Of a stretch of 64,000 bases of DNA, positions 29,229-40,220 are shown in pieces. The notes under the pieces are model-generated. The model had not been told where the DNA came from and made no database searches. It saw nothing but the letters and a program-made list of their open reading frames with translations. How positions within the stretch are numbered: the stretch's first letter is position 1; the number at the start of each line of letters is the position of its first letter. The DNA comes from Flavobacterium aquatile LMG 4008 = ATCC 11947 (GTDB taxonomy: Bacteria > Bacteroidota > Bacteroidia > Flavobacteriales > Flavobacteriaceae): assembly GCF_000757385.1 (NCBI RefSeq), contig NZ_JRHH01000003.1, positions 434,001 to 498,000 on the forward strand, read 5' to 3'. The translations under genes and the position numbers were made by a program.

Positions 29229-29387
29229 ATGAAACAAGAATAATTAGTTATAAAAAATAGGAATTTAATTTTTTGAAAGATATTTTATTAGATTTGTTTT
29301 GTTGTCAATTACAGATACGTAGTTTTGTAAAGTTAAAATGTGAAAATAAAAATGGCAAGTAAAAAGTTTATTTAAGCGGTTAATTAA

Positions 29388-29873
29388 ATGGTAATAGCAT
29401 ATGATAAAAATATGAAAGAAGACAAATATTTAATTGCAGTTGAGAACTTATTTAAAGCTATAGATATTGCAGTAAATTCACTACATAAATATCCACAGGA
29501 AAGATTAGGTGATGATTTTATTGATTTTTATAAAGGTCTAAAAAATAAAATTTTAAATCATGAAATAAAATTTAAGAATTTAAAAAGTCATAAATATAAT
29601 ATTGAAGCTGTTTTTACATATTTTCAAGAATGTTCTGGTCCTGATGTTGAGTACTTTTGGAAACAAATCAAGGATGCCAATTTACCCTTTACAAGGAAAA
29701 ATAGATTACAAAAAATACTCAAACGTAAAAGAATCATTAATGCAATTGAATACGATTTTGTTACTGATATAATTGTTCCTTACCATCAAGAAGGAATGAT
29801 AACGGAGGAAGAAGTGATTTTGCTTAATACTTATTTGGGGAATTTTGAGAATAGAAAAAAAAATAAAGTTTAA
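29388..29873 (+). CDS. Hypothetical protein, basic and helical
   Basis: A 161-aa Lys-rich cytoplasmic protein with no signal peptide, mostly predicted helix. It includes a basic stretch FTRKNRLQKILKRKRIINAI and a C-terminal helix ending ENRKKNKV. No family is recognised. The start could be ATG 29388 or ATG 29412 (MKEDKYLIAVENLFKAI); the second gives a more natural beginning. The coding region is more AT-rich than its neighbours, suggesting an accessory gene. It is flanked by a type A hairpin element on its 3' side. Confidence 0.62.
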   Translation: MVIAYDKNMKEDKYLIAVENLFKAIDIAVNSLHKYPQERLGDDFIDFYKGLKNKILNHEIKFKNLKSHKYNIEAVFTYFQECSGPDVEYFWKQIKDANLPFTRKNRLQKILKRKRIINAIEYDFVTDIIVPYHQEGMITEEEVILLNTYLGNFENRKKNKV

Positions 29874-29936
29874 ATTATTATTAGATTAGATTTTAGTTCT
29901 TTAAAATCCTAAACTTTATAAAAGACAAAACCTAAT

Positions 29937-30014
29937 TAGCCCTGATTGCAGTGGCACGAAGTAGAGCGAAAAGCAGGAAAGGCGAATCCAAAAAATGCCC
30001 AAACCGTTCGCTCC
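29937..30014 (+). repeat. Dispersed intergenic hairpin element, copy 3 (type A, about 78 bp)
   Basis: Opens with TAGCCCTGATTG, contains AAAGCAGGAAA, and closes AATGCCCAAACCGTTCGCTCC-like sequence. The end of the element is about 50 bases from the guaA promoter box. Its central hairpin is the weakest of the set. Confidence 0.75.
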
Positions 30015-30067
30015 AAAAAAAATCTACTATTTTCTAAATTCCATTTTTTATTTTCCATCATAAATAG

Positions 30068-30075
30068 TACTTTTG
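30068..30075 (+). promoter_or_regulatory. TAnnTTTG box touching the guaA start
   Basis: TACTTTTG ends 3 bases before the guaA ATG at 30079, so transcription should begin at or within the start codon. Confidence 0.6.
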
Positions 30076-30078
30076 CGC

Positions 30079-31608
30079 ATGCAACACAACGTACTTATTT
30101 TAGATTTCGGATCGCAATACACACAACTTATTGCACGCCGCGTTCGCGAATTAAATATATTCTGCGAAATTTTTCCTTACAACAATTATCCAACTGATTT
30201 ATCGTCTTACAAAGCGGTTATCCTTGGTGGAAGTCCTTACTCGGTTCGCGCTGAAGATGCTTTGCAAATCGATTTATCGCACATTCGCGGCAAAATGCCT
30301 TTGCTTGCCGTGTGTTATGGTGCGCAATATTTGGCTCATTTTTCTGGTGGCGAAGTTGCAGCTTCTAACATTAGAGAATACGGAAGAGCGAATTTGTCTT
30401 ATATTAAGGAAGACGAAGTTTTCTTTGAAAATGTAAATCTCAATTCACAGGTTTGGATGAGCCACAGTGACACCATTAAACATTTACCAACCAACGGTGT
30501 AAAACTGGCAAGCACTAACGACGTAGAAAATGCGGCTTACAAAATTGAAGGCGAAACTACTTATGCCATTCAGTTTCACCCAGAAGTTTATCATTCTACT
30601 GACGGAAAACAAATGCTTGAGAATTTCTTGGTAAAAATTGCCGAAGTTCCTCAAAATTTTACTCCGAATGCTTTTGTTGACGATTGCGTTAAGGATTTAC
30701 AGGAAAAAGTTGGTAGTGATAAAGTAGTTTTAGGACTTTCGGGCGGTGTAGATTCTACCGTTGCAGCAGTTTTATTACACAAAGCAATTGGAACAAACCT
30801 ATATTGTATCTTCGTGAATAACGGATTGTTACGTAAAAACGAATTTGAAAACGTTCTGGAACAATACAAAGGAATGGGATTAAATGTGAAAGGTGTTGAT
30901 GCTTCGGCACGTTTTTTGGATGCATTAGCTGGAGTTGATGATCCAGAAACGAAACGTAAAATTATTGGTAATGCTTTTATCGAAGTTTTTGATGATGAAG
31001 CACACAAAATAGAAGACGTTACGTGGTTGGCACAAGGAACAATTTATCCTGATGTTATCGAATCAATTTCGGTTAAAGGTCCGAGTGCGACTATAAAATC
31101 ACATCATAATGTTGGCGGATTACCCGATTTTATGAAGTTGAAAATTGTTGAACCACTTCGAATGTTGTTCAAAGATGAAGTGAGAAGAGTTGGAGCAACT
31201 TTGGGAATTGATCCTGAGTTATTAGGAAGACATCCGTTTCCTGGTCCGGGATTATCAATTAGAATATTAGGCGATATTACGCCAGAAAAAGTTCGTATTT
31301 TGCAAGAAGTAGATGCAGTTTTCATCAACGGATTGAAAGAACACGGATTATACGATAAAGTTTGGCAAGCAGGAGCGATTTTGCTTCCTGTAAATAGTGT
31401 AGGAGTAATGGGCGATGAGCGAACTTACGAAAAAGTAGTAGCACTTCGCGCAGTAGAATCTACCGATGGAATGACCGCTGATTGGGTACATTTACCGTAT
31501 GAGTTTTTGATGAAAATCTCAAACGAAATTATCAATAAAGTGAAAGGTGTGAATAGAGTTGTATATGATATTAGCTCTAAACCACCAGCAACTATTGAGT
31601 GGGAATAA
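30079..31608 (+). CDS. guaA: GMP synthase (glutamine-hydrolysing)
   Basis: A 509-aa enzyme that converts XMP to GMP using glutamine and ATP. The class I amidotransferase domain holds the catalytic Cys 79 ([13 protein letters not shown]) and the His/Glu of QFHPEVYHS. The ATP-pyrophosphatase loop is [17 protein letters not shown], and the C-terminal dimerisation domain ends [15 protein letters not shown], as in all GuaA. The frame is open to a TTG at 30073; ATG 30079 ([16 protein letters not shown]) is the conserved start. This is an unlinked partner of guaB 14 kb away. Confidence 0.98.
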   Translation: MQHNVLILDFGSQYTQLIARRVRELNIFCEIFPYNNYPTDLSSYKAVILGGSPYSVRAEDALQIDLSHIRGKMPLLAVCYGAQYLAHFSGGEVAASNIREYGRANLSYIKEDEVFFENVNLNSQVWMSHSDTIKHLPTNGVKLASTNDVENAAYKIEGETTYAIQFHPEVYHSTDGKQMLENFLVKIAEVPQNFTPNAFVDDCVKDLQEKVGSDKVVLGLSGGVDSTVAAVLLHKAIGTNLYCIFVNNGLLRKNEFENVLEQYKGMGLNVKGVDASARFLDALAGVDDPETKRKIIGNAFIEVFDDEAHKIEDVTWLAQGTIYPDVIESISVKGPSATIKSHHNVGGLPDFMKLKIVEPLRMLFKDEVRRVGATLGIDPELLGRHPFPGPGLSIRILGDITPEKVRILQEVDAVFINGLKEHGLYDKVWQAGAILLPVNSVGVMGDERTYEKVVALRAVESTDGMTADWVHLPYEFLMKISNEIINKVKGVNRVVYDISSKPPATIEWE

Positions 31609-31617
31609 ATAATTATG

Positions 31618-31677
31618 AATTTTAAATTGTGAATTCTAAATTATTCTGAAATCATTTAAAATTCACAATTTAAAATT
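31618..31677. terminator. Long AT-rich hairpin between guaA and the LysM gene
   Basis: Two 24-base arms (31618-31641 and 31654-31677) pair with one mismatch around a 12-base loop. The sequence is AT-only except for GTGAATTC / GAATTTTAC-type centre. It has the position of a guaA terminator although it lacks a GC-rich core. Confidence 0.55.
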
Positions 31678-31691
31678 TAAAATAAAAAAAC

Positions 31692-33629
31692 ATGTTGAAA
31701 AGGATAATTTGCATTTTAGTATTGGTTTTTTCGTGTTCGATTTTCGGGCAAAATGTGGTAAAACATACTGTTGTTGCTGGAGAGACAATTCAGGCAATTG
31801 CTCAAAAGTATAAAGTGACTCCTTATGATATTTATAAGTTAAATCCCGATTCACAAAGCGGAATTAAAGTCAACTCAGTTTTGTTGATTCCGAAAAGTGT
31901 TGGAAAAACTGAAGTAAAATCGGATACAAAACCATCACAGAAAGCTACTACAAAAACGCAAGTTGCCAAAACGCATGAAGTAAAGCCGAAGGAAACGTTG
32001 TACAGCATAACTAAATTGTACAATATAACTCAAGCTGAATTGGAAGCAAATAATCCTTTCCTAAAAACAGATGGTTTGCAACCAGGTCAGATTTTGGCGC
32101 TACAAAAAAATGCGATTGCAATAAAACCAGTTTTATCTTCAAACGGAACCGCAGTTCACGAAGTACAACCCAAAGAAACTAAATACGGAATTGCCACGAA
32201 ATACGGAATGACTGTCGACGAATTGGAGAAATTAAATCCGGAAATCGTAGAAAATCTTCCTATTGGTTTTCAGTTGAAAGTTAAAAAGGGTAATTCGTTT
32301 GAAAAAGATTTCGTTAAAGATTTTGAAGCTAAACCACAAGTTTCAGCAATTTCTAAAGTAAATGTTCTTGATTATCAAGTAAAACAAGGCGAAACCATGT
32401 ACAGTTTGACACGCCAATTTGGTTTGTCAGAAAGCGCTTTGACCAGTTTGAATCCCGAATTGAAAGAAGGTGTAAAAGAAGGAATGACTTTGAAAGTTCC
32501 TGCAAATGCTTCATTTTCTAAAGAGGTTAAAAATAATTTGAAAGATTTATCAAAATCTATTTCGAACAACAAAAGAAAAGAATTGGTTTTGTTTTTACCT
32601 TTTAATGCTTCTAAAATTCAAAATGACACTGTAACTTCTATTTCAGAACGACTTAAAAAAGATAAGTTTTTAAACATGACTTTAGATTTTTATTCGGGTG
32701 CAATGATGGCAATCGATTCGGCTAAAGTTTTAGGAATTAATATGGATGTTCGTATCATTGATTCACAAGAATCGATGTATAATACTTCGGCTGTCAATGT
32801 TATATCTAATGGAAATTTCAATAATACCGATGCCGTAATTGGTCCATTTTATCAAGTCAATGCCGAAAAAGTAGCCAGTATTTTAGAATCTAAGAATATT
32901 CCTGTGATTTCACCATTGTCGAAAGATGATGGAAAATCGTTTTCAAATTTATATCAATCTATGCCCAATTCTGATGCGGTAAAAAATGCCATGTTTGATT
33001 ATATGCGAGCCAAAAACGGAAATATAATAGCAGTTATTGACCCCAAAAAGAATTCGATAAAAGAATACATTCAGAATTTTCAAAGCGACACAAAAATAGT
33101 TGGACTTACCGATAAATCTGGAATTATTGCCGATAGTATCAAGAAACATTTTGTAAAAGACAGAATGAATTTCGTAATTATGGCATCTGAAAAAACAGGT
33201 ACTATTTTTACAATTACCAATACTTTGCAGAATGCTATGAAAGAGTATCAAGTGCAACTTGTAATTTTAGAAGAAAATGAAACGCTTGATTTTGAAGAAA
33301 TTGCATTATCGCGATTAACAAAATTAAAAATGACCTATCCATCGGTTATAAAGGACAACGATTCGGAAGAAGCACTGCGTTTTGAAAGAGCTTACAGAAA
33401 GAAAAATAAAGTAGTTCCAAATCAATATGCCGTTCGCGGATTTGACGTAACCTTCGATACCATGCTTCGTTTGGCACAAGAAAAACCATTTGTGGAAACA
33501 TTAGATTTAGCTTCAGAACAAGTAGAAAGTAAATTTGATTATGACAAAAAACTATCAGGTGGATTTACCAATAACGGAATTTACATTTTGTATTACGACA
33601 CCGATTTAACTATAAAACAAGCACAATAA
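31692..33629 (+). CDS. LysM-repeat protein with a periplasmic-binding-protein (LpoA/LivJ-like) fold
   Basis: A 645-aa exported protein. A signal peptide (1-19, IFGQ) precedes four LysM peptidoglycan-binding modules at about 24-70, 93-137, 152-194 and 225-271 (for example HTVVAGETIQAIAQKYKVTP). From about 290 to 640 it has a type I periplasmic-binding fold (LVLFLPFNASKIQND; IDSAKVLGINMDVRIIDSQ; AVIGPFYQVNAEKVASILE; IPVISPLSK). The pairing of wall binding with this fold recalls LpoA/YraM, the outer-membrane activator of penicillin-binding protein 1A. That role is inference. It ends at TAATG, overlapping the OsmC gene start by one base. Confidence 0.9.
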   Translation: MLKRIICILVLVFSCSIFGQNVVKHTVVAGETIQAIAQKYKVTPYDIYKLNPDSQSGIKVNSVLLIPKSVGKTEVKSDTKPSQKATTKTQVAKTHEVKPKETLYSITKLYNITQAELEANNPFLKTDGLQPGQILALQKNAIAIKPVLSSNGTAVHEVQPKETKYGIATKYGMTVDELEKLNPEIVENLPIGFQLKVKKGNSFEKDFVKDFEAKPQVSAISKVNVLDYQVKQGETMYSLTRQFGLSESALTSLNPELKEGVKEGMTLKVPANASFSKEVKNNLKDLSKSISNNKRKELVLFLPFNASKIQNDTVTSISERLKKDKFLNMTLDFYSGAMMAIDSAKVLGINMDVRIIDSQESMYNTSAVNVISNGNFNNTDAVIGPFYQVNAEKVASILESKNIPVISPLSKDDGKSFSNLYQSMPNSDAVKNAMFDYMRAKNGNIIAVIDPKKNSIKEYIQNFQSDTKIVGLTDKSGIIADSIKKHFVKDRMNFVIMASEKTGTIFTITNTLQNAMKEYQVQLVILEENETLDFEEIALSRLTKLKMTYPSVIKDNDSEEALRFERAYRKKNKVVPNQYAVRGFDVTFDTMLRLAQEKPFVETLDLASEQVESKFDYDKKLSGGFTNNGIYILYYDTDLTIKQAQ

Positions 33630-34033
33630 TGCCAACTTCAAAAGTAACTTATTTAGGCGATTTGCGAACGTCATCCATCCATTTACAATCGGGAACTGAA
33701 ATTATTTCTGATGCGCCAATTGATAACAATGGTAAAGGTGAAGCATTTTCTCCTACCGATACAGTTGCCAATGGTTTAGCGACGTGTATGTTAACCGTCA
33801 TGGGAATCAAAGCGCGCGATTTAGAAGTAGATTTCTCTGGTTCAACCGCTGAAGTTACCAAAATTATGGGAACCGAACCAAGAAGAATTACCGAAATTCA
33901 TGTTGCTTTCAATATGAATTTATTTGCTGATGAGAAAACAAAAACCATTCTAGAAAGAACAGCAATGACCTGTCCAGTTTTCTATAGTTTACATCCAGAT
34001 ATTAAGAAAGAAATTGTTTTTAATTGGAAGTAA
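33629..34033 (+). CDS. OsmC/Ohr-family protein
   Basis: A 134-aa protein with the OsmC fold. The two reactive cysteines are present in GLATCMLTVMGIKARD and AMTCPVFYSLHPD. OsmC and Ohr proteins reduce organic peroxides; which subgroup applies is unclear from sequence alone. The ATG overlaps the stop of the LysM gene (TAATG), so translation is coupled. The hairpin at 34044-34112 follows closely. Confidence 0.9.
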   Translation: MPTSKVTYLGDLRTSSIHLQSGTEIISDAPIDNNGKGEAFSPTDTVANGLATCMLTVMGIKARDLEVDFSGSTAEVTKIMGTEPRRITEIHVAFNMNLFADEKTKTILERTAMTCPVFYSLHPDIKKEIVFNWK

Positions 34034-34043
34034 TATCCAAATA

Positions 34044-34112
34044 AAGAAAATAGAACATAGAATATAGATGTTCTAAAAAGTCTATATTCTATTCTCTTTA
34101 ATCTATTTTCTT
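34044..34112. repeat. AT-rich inverted repeat between osmC and DUF3820 genes
   Basis: Left arm 34044-34068 (AAGAAAATAGAACATAG...TAGA) and right arm 34081-34112 are complementary apart from a 7-base insert in the right arm. It shares blocks with the repeat at 21321-21395. Confidence 0.65.
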
Positions 34113-34118
34113 AAATAA

Positions 34119-34352
34119 ATGGACGACCAACAAAAACTCCTCATAAAACTAGCCCACACCAAAATGCCTTTCGGAAAATACGAAGGTAAATACTTGATTG
34201 ATTTACCCGAATATTATCTCGTATGGATTCACAATAACCGACTTCCAAATGGGCAACTGGGTGAACAATTAAAACTGGTTTATGAGCTTAAATTAAACGG
34301 CCTAGAAGAACTCATTCGTAATATTAAAAAGCAATACCCCAAACCTCTTTAG
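34119..34352 (+). CDS. DUF3820 family protein
   Basis: A 77-aa small protein. It has the DUF3820 pattern TKMPFGKYEGKYLIDLPEYY (14-33), then WIHNNRLPNGQLGEQL. Some members resemble the accessory region of exonuclease RnaseT-type proteins, but a function is not established. No signal peptide. It stands between an AT-rich inverted repeat and the pyrG leader. Confidence 0.85.
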   Translation: MDDQQKLLIKLAHTKMPFGKYEGKYLIDLPEYYLVWIHNNRLPNGQLGEQLKLVYELKLNGLEELIRNIKKQYPKPL

Positions 34353-34453
34353 TTAAATTTCAAATTCCTCTAAATTCTAAATTTGGAACCAAATTATCAT
34401 GTTGTTATATTTCAGTATTTACATATTGAAATATTTTCACATTGATTAATTAA

Positions 34454-36148
<1,695 letters not shown>

Positions 36149-36150
36149 AA

Positions 36151-36227
36151 GGAGCGAATCAGTAGTAATTTTGGTAAACCATATTCCTGCTTTCCGCGTT
36201 ACACGGTAACTGCTCCAATCAGGGCTA
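36151..36227 (-). repeat. Dispersed intergenic hairpin element, copy 4 (type A, 77 bp)
   Basis: On the minus strand it opens TAGCCCTGATTGGAGCAG, has a GTTAC-CGT-GTAAC hairpin, then AAAGCAGGAATATGG, and closes GATTCGCTCC. It is antisense to the flanking pyrG and yidC, so it is not a terminator for either. Confidence 0.8.
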
Positions 36228-36355
36228 GCTTGCCAACAAAAGGTTACTAAAATAGAGTTTCATTAAAACTTTATTTTTAAAATTGAAACAAAACAGTCAC
36301 AATCACGACTGATACAAGAACTGAAAATTATCCCATCAATTTTGGGAACTATATT

Positions 36356-38248
36356 ATGGAAGAAAAAAAGTTTGACAAAAATTCGATTATCGGTTTCGCA
36401 TTAATCTTCATTATTATAATGTGGATTTTTTACAACAATCAACAATCAGAACAAAAAAAATTAGAGGCTAAAGCGAAGCAAGAAAAAATAGACAAAGCCA
36501 ATAAGAAAAAAGAAGTAGCAACTAAAGAGGTACTTTCTACTGTTGTTGATTCAACTGTTAGTGATACTGTAAAACTTCAAAAATTAGCTGGCGCATTGGG
36601 AAGTTTTGCTTATTCAGCAACTTTGCCATCTGCAAAAGAAGATTTTACAACAATAGAAAACGATTTGCTGAAACTTACCATTGCCAATAAAGGTGGATAT
36701 ATTTCTGAAGCGATTTTAAAAAACTACAAAAAATTCGAAAAAAATTCAGGACAATTAGTAGAGTTAATTAAAAATAACAATGCTAATTTTAACCTTGTAC
36801 TTCAAACCAAAGACAACCGAGTTTTAAATACAAAAGATTTATTTTTTGAACCAACTTTAACTAAAAATGGAGAAGATCAAATTCTTTCTATGAAGTTAAA
36901 AGCTGGTGCCAACGAGTTTTTAGAATATAAATATGTTCTGAAAGCCAAAGATTATATGTTAGATTTTGACGTGCGTTCGCAAGGTTTAAGCAAAGTACTA
37001 AATTCATCGAAAACTGCCGATTTACAATGGGATTTAAAAACCTATCGTAATGAGAAAAGTATAGCTTATGAAAACCGTTACGCCGAAATTTATTTCGAAA
37101 ACGACGACAAAGTAGATTATGCAGGAACAGGAAAACAGGAAGATGAAACGTTAGAAAAAGCAACATTTGTAGCTTACAAACAACACTTTTTTAGTTCGAT
37201 TCTATTGTCTCAAACGCCAATTGAAAATGTAAAAATTAGCTCAACTGATTTAGTTCATAATGATAAAATAGATACTGTTTTTACAAAACAATTCAAATCA
37301 ACATTGCCATTAGCCTTCAAAAATGGTGAGTTAGATTATAAAATGAATTGGTATTTAGGACCAACAGATTATAAAATTTTAAATACTTACGAGAAAAATA
37401 TCGAAGACATCGTTCCATTAGGTTGGGGAATCTTCGGTTGGATAAATAAATTAATTTTCATTCCTCTTTTCGGATTCTTGAGTTCGTTTATGGGATTAGG
37501 AATTGCAATTATCGTTTTCACTATTTTAATAAAAATAGCGATGTCGCCAATTACTTTCAAATCATTCCTTTCTCAAGCTAAGATGAAAGTACTGCGTCCA
37601 GAAATTACAGAACTTGGAGAGAAATTCGCAAAAGATCCAATGAAGAAGCAACAAGAAACAATGAAATTATACAACAAAGCCGGAGTAAATCCAATGGCTG
37701 GTTGTATTCCTGCATTAATTCAGTTGCCATTTATGTATGCATCGTTTCAGTTTTTCCCATCAGCAATTGAGTTGAGACAAAAAGGATTCCTTTGGGCAGA
37801 AGATTTATCATCATTTGATCAAATTTTCAAATTACCTTTTAACATTCCATTATATGGAGATCACGTGAGTTTGTTCCCAATTTTGGCTGCAATTGCAATT
37901 TTCTTTTACATGAAAATGACTTCTGGAGATCAAGCGATGGCGCAACCACAGCAAGAAGGTATGCCCGATATGGCTAAAATCATGAAAATTATGATTTACC
38001 TTTCTCCGATTATGATGTTAATTTTCTTCAATAGTTACGGTTCAGGATTGAGTTTGTATAACTTTATTTCTAACTTAATTACTATCGGAATTATGTTAGT
38101 TATTAAAAAATATTTCATTGATAGCGACAAAATTCACGCAAAAATTCAAGAAAATAAAACAAAACCAAAAGCAGAAGGTAAATTCCAAAAGAAGATGAGA
38201 GAAATGATGGAACAAGCCGAAGAGCAAAAGAAATTGAATAAAAAATAA
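36356..38248 (+). CDS. yidC: Membrane protein insertase YidC
   Basis: A 630-aa YidC/Oxa1-family insertase that helps fold proteins into the inner membrane. An N-terminal anchor (IIGFALIFIIIMWIFYN, about 10-26) precedes the large periplasmic domain of Gram-negative YidC (about 60-350). The conserved Oxa1 core runs from about 365 to 600 (FGFLSSFMGLGIAIIVFTILI; KQQETMKLYNKAGVNPMAGC; LQLPFMYASFQFF region). The C-terminus is basic (KKMREMMEQAEEQKKLNKK). The start is the first ATG after the 36151-36227 repeat. The yidC gene usually belongs to rnpA-rpmH clusters elsewhere; here it is single. Confidence 0.97.
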   Translation: MEEKKFDKNSIIGFALIFIIIMWIFYNNQQSEQKKLEAKAKQEKIDKANKKKEVATKEVLSTVVDSTVSDTVKLQKLAGALGSFAYSATLPSAKEDFTTIENDLLKLTIANKGGYISEAILKNYKKFEKNSGQLVELIKNNNANFNLVLQTKDNRVLNTKDLFFEPTLTKNGEDQILSMKLKAGANEFLEYKYVLKAKDYMLDFDVRSQGLSKVLNSSKTADLQWDLKTYRNEKSIAYENRYAEIYFENDDKVDYAGTGKQEDETLEKATFVAYKQHFFSSILLSQTPIENVKISSTDLVHNDKIDTVFTKQFKSTLPLAFKNGELDYKMNWYLGPTDYKILNTYEKNIEDIVPLGWGIFGWINKLIFIPLFGFLSSFMGLGIAIIVFTILIKIAMSPITFKSFLSQAKMKVLRPEITELGEKFAKDPMKKQQETMKLYNKAGVNPMAGCIPALIQLPFMYASFQFFPSAIELRQKGFLWAEDLSSFDQIFKLPFNIPLYGDHVSLFPILAAIAIFFYMKMTSGDQAMAQPQQEGMPDMAKIMKIMIYLSPIMMLIFFNSYGSGLSLYNFISNLITIGIMLVIKKYFIDSDKIHAKIQENKTKPKAEGKFQKKMREMMEQAEEQKKLNKK

Positions 38249-38266
38249 GATTTTAGTGTTCAATAT

Positions 38267-38310
38267 AAAAGTTCTGTTTTTGAAGTTTAAATTTCAAATT
38301 CAGAACTTTT
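38267..38310 (+). terminator. Intrinsic terminator after yidC
   Basis: Stem AAAAGTTCTG (38267-38276) / CAGAACTTTT (38301-38310) with an inner TTTGAA-TTTCAAA pairing, followed by a T-run. Confidence 0.8.
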
Positions 38311-38325
38311 TTATTTTATTTGCAT

Positions 38326-39126
38326 ATGAAAGTATTGATTTTAGGTTACGGAAACATGGGGAAAACCTATGCAAATAGTTTTATAAGCTCAAGATTTATA
38401 AAACCAGAAGATATTTATTTACTAGTTCGTGATGTTTCTAAAGTTGTTCTTGAAAATGGAATACTTCAATCAAATTGTTACGAAAAGCCAGCACAAGACA
38501 TTGGTAATTACGATATTCTAATTTTAGCTGTAAAACCCCAAGATTTTGAAAATTTAGCGCAATCGATAAAACCATTTCTGAAAGAAAATCAAATGGTACT
38601 TTCTGTAATGGCAGGTGTAAAAATTGCTAAAATCCAAAACGAATTAGGTTGTAAAAAAGTGGTGCGATCCATGCCAAATATTCCAACTCAAATCGGAATG
38701 GGAATGACCGTATTTACAGCATCATCTGAAGTTGATAGGAAAGAATTGTTCATTATTCAAAATCTAATAAATACCACAGGAAAATCAATTTATATAGAAG
38801 ATGAGAATCTTTTAAACGTAGCAACAGCTGTGTCTGGAAGCGGTCCAGCGTATGTGTTTTTCTTCATGAATGCCATGATAAAAGCTGCAGTAGATTTAGG
38901 TTTCAATGAATCGGAAGCAGAATTGTTAGTTAATCAAACTTTTATGGGTTCGGTTGCAATTCAAAATAGTTACTCATTATCCAACGAAGATTGGATTAAA
39001 AAAGTAGCATCCAAAGGCGGAACTACTGAACAAGCTTTGAATGTTTTCAATTTAAAATCGGTCGAAGAAAATATCATCGAAGCTGTAAATGCTGCCAATA
39101 AACGAGCAATAGAATTGGGTTCATAA
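38326..39126 (+). CDS. proC: Pyrroline-5-carboxylate reductase
   Basis: A 266-aa enzyme that reduces pyrroline-5-carboxylate to proline with NAD(P)H. The Rossmann motif is VLILGYGNMGKTYANSF (3-19), followed by LAVKPQDFENL, the conserved RSMPNIPTQIGMGMT, and the C-terminal dimer domain with ATAVSGSGPAYVFFFMNAM and SKGGTTEQALNVF. The ATG at 38326 gives the normal start of the family; a TTG at 38320 is dismissed. A terminator follows and separates it from the convergent fasciclin gene. Confidence 0.97.
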   Translation: MKVLILGYGNMGKTYANSFISSRFIKPEDIYLLVRDVSKVVLENGILQSNCYEKPAQDIGNYDILILAVKPQDFENLAQSIKPFLKENQMVLSVMAGVKIAKIQNELGCKKVVRSMPNIPTQIGMGMTVFTASSEVDRKELFIIQNLINTTGKSIYIEDENLLNVATAVSGSGPAYVFFFMNAMIKAAVDLGFNESEAELLVNQTFMGSVAIQNSYSLSNEDWIKKVASKGGTTEQALNVFNLKSVEENIIEAVNAANKRAIELGS

Positions 39127-39128
39127 AA

Positions 39129-39158
39129 AAAAGCGCAACTTAAAAAAGTTACGCTTTT
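39129..39158. terminator. Bidirectional terminator between proC and the fasciclin gene
   Basis: Stem AAAAGCG-AACTT / AAGTT-CGCTTTT with one mismatch and a 4-base loop. Confidence 0.75.
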
Positions 39159-39180
39159 AATTTCCATAGCAATATTAATG

Positions 39181-40158
39181 TTAGTTAAATGCAGGTAGTA
39201 AAACTTTATCGATTGCATGTACAATACCATTTGAGCATTGAACATCAGTTAGGATAATATTTTTATTTACTGTAGAACCAGCGTCATCTATTGATGTACC
39301 AGTTATTGTAAATCCTTCACCTTGGACAGTTGGGATATTTCCTGTTGGAATTGCATTTGAACGAACATTTACTCCGCTTACAACATGATATGTTAAAACC
39401 TCAGTTTTCAAATCACTACTTAAACCAGTATACAATGCTAATGTTGCATCATCAAATGCTGTATTGACTGGAGCAAATACCGTAAAAGGAGCAAGTGTAC
39501 CAGCTTGAGTGTTAGTTTGTTCTAAAGTAGATACTAGATTTTGGGCAACTAATAAACTTGTTAAAGTACTGAAATTTGCGTTTGCTTTAGCGTGATCAAC
39601 AATATTTGGAATTTGAATAACTCTGTTCACAACATGAATTACACCATTACTTGCATCAACATCAGCAGTTGTTACAACAGCGCCTTTGTTGTTAATTCCA
39701 CCATTTAAGGTTACAACATTCCCTGCTTTTTGAACATACATGCTAATTGTAGGTGAATTAGCAGCCGAACTAAAAGGAGAAAGTGTTGAAACGTAGGTTG
39801 AAGCTGGAATTGCAGAGCTCAAAATTTCACCACTTACAACATGATTTAATAAAATTGCTTTTAAAACATTTACGTCAACATTATTTACATTTACATTAGC
39901 ACCAAGAGATGCAAAAAAAGTATTGAATGCCTCATTCGTTGGAGCAAAAACAGTAAATTGACTTGTTCCGTCTAGTGTAGACACTAAATCAGTTCTAGTT
40001 AATGCAGTTTCCAAGATTGAAAAATCTTCACCAGCTATAGCAATGTCAGCTATTGTTTGTGGTTGCGTAGAGTTGTTGTCATCATCATCACTACAAGATG
40101 TTGATAAAATTGCAATGAATGCAAATAGACCAAGAAATTTTAATTTGTTCATTTTCAT
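39181..40158 (-). CDS. Lipoprotein with two fasciclin (FAS1) domains
   Basis: A 325-aa lipoprotein (lipobox AILSTSCSDDDDNN; the acidic stretch after the Cys is common in Bacteroidota surface lipoproteins). Two FAS1 domains at about 40-175 and 178-325 carry the H1 motif (FTVFAPTNEAFNTFF and FTVFAPVNTAFDDAT) and the H2 motif (GVIHVVNRVIQIP and GIVHAIDKVLLP). FAS1 domains mediate adhesion in other organisms. The ATG at 40158 leads to the lipoprotein signal; an upstream ATG at 40185 is unlikely. The gene has a TATCTTTG box at 40183-40190. Confidence 0.92.
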   Translation of the reverse strand: MKMNKLKFLGLFAFIAILSTSCSDDDDNNSTQPQTIADIAIAGEDFSILETALTRTDLVSTLDGTSQFTVFAPTNEAFNTFFASLGANVNVNNVDVNVLKAILLNHVVSGEILSSAIPASTYVSTLSPFSSAANSPTISMYVQKAGNVVTLNGGINNKGAVVTTADVDASNGVIHVVNRVIQIPNIVDHAKANANFSTLTSLLVAQNLVSTLEQTNTQAGTLAPFTVFAPVNTAFDDATLALYTGLSSDLKTEVLTYHVVSGVNVRSNAIPTGNIPTVQGEGFTITGTSIDDAGSTVNKNIILTDVQCSNGIVHAIDKVLLPAFN

Positions 40159-40182
40159 AATAGTATGTTTTTTTTGTTTATT

Positions 40183-40190
40183 CAAAGATA
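40183..40190 (-). promoter_or_regulatory. TAnnTTTG promoter box for the fasciclin gene
   Basis: TATCTTTG on the minus strand, 25 bases before the ATG at 40158. Confidence 0.5.
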
Positions 40191-40220
40191 ACGAGTTTTG
40201 TTTAATGTAATTACATATAC

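Noticed and set aside
29205..29387. Possible fluoride riboswitch before crcB
   Set aside because: No match to the conserved pseudoknot signature was seen in the upstream sequence.
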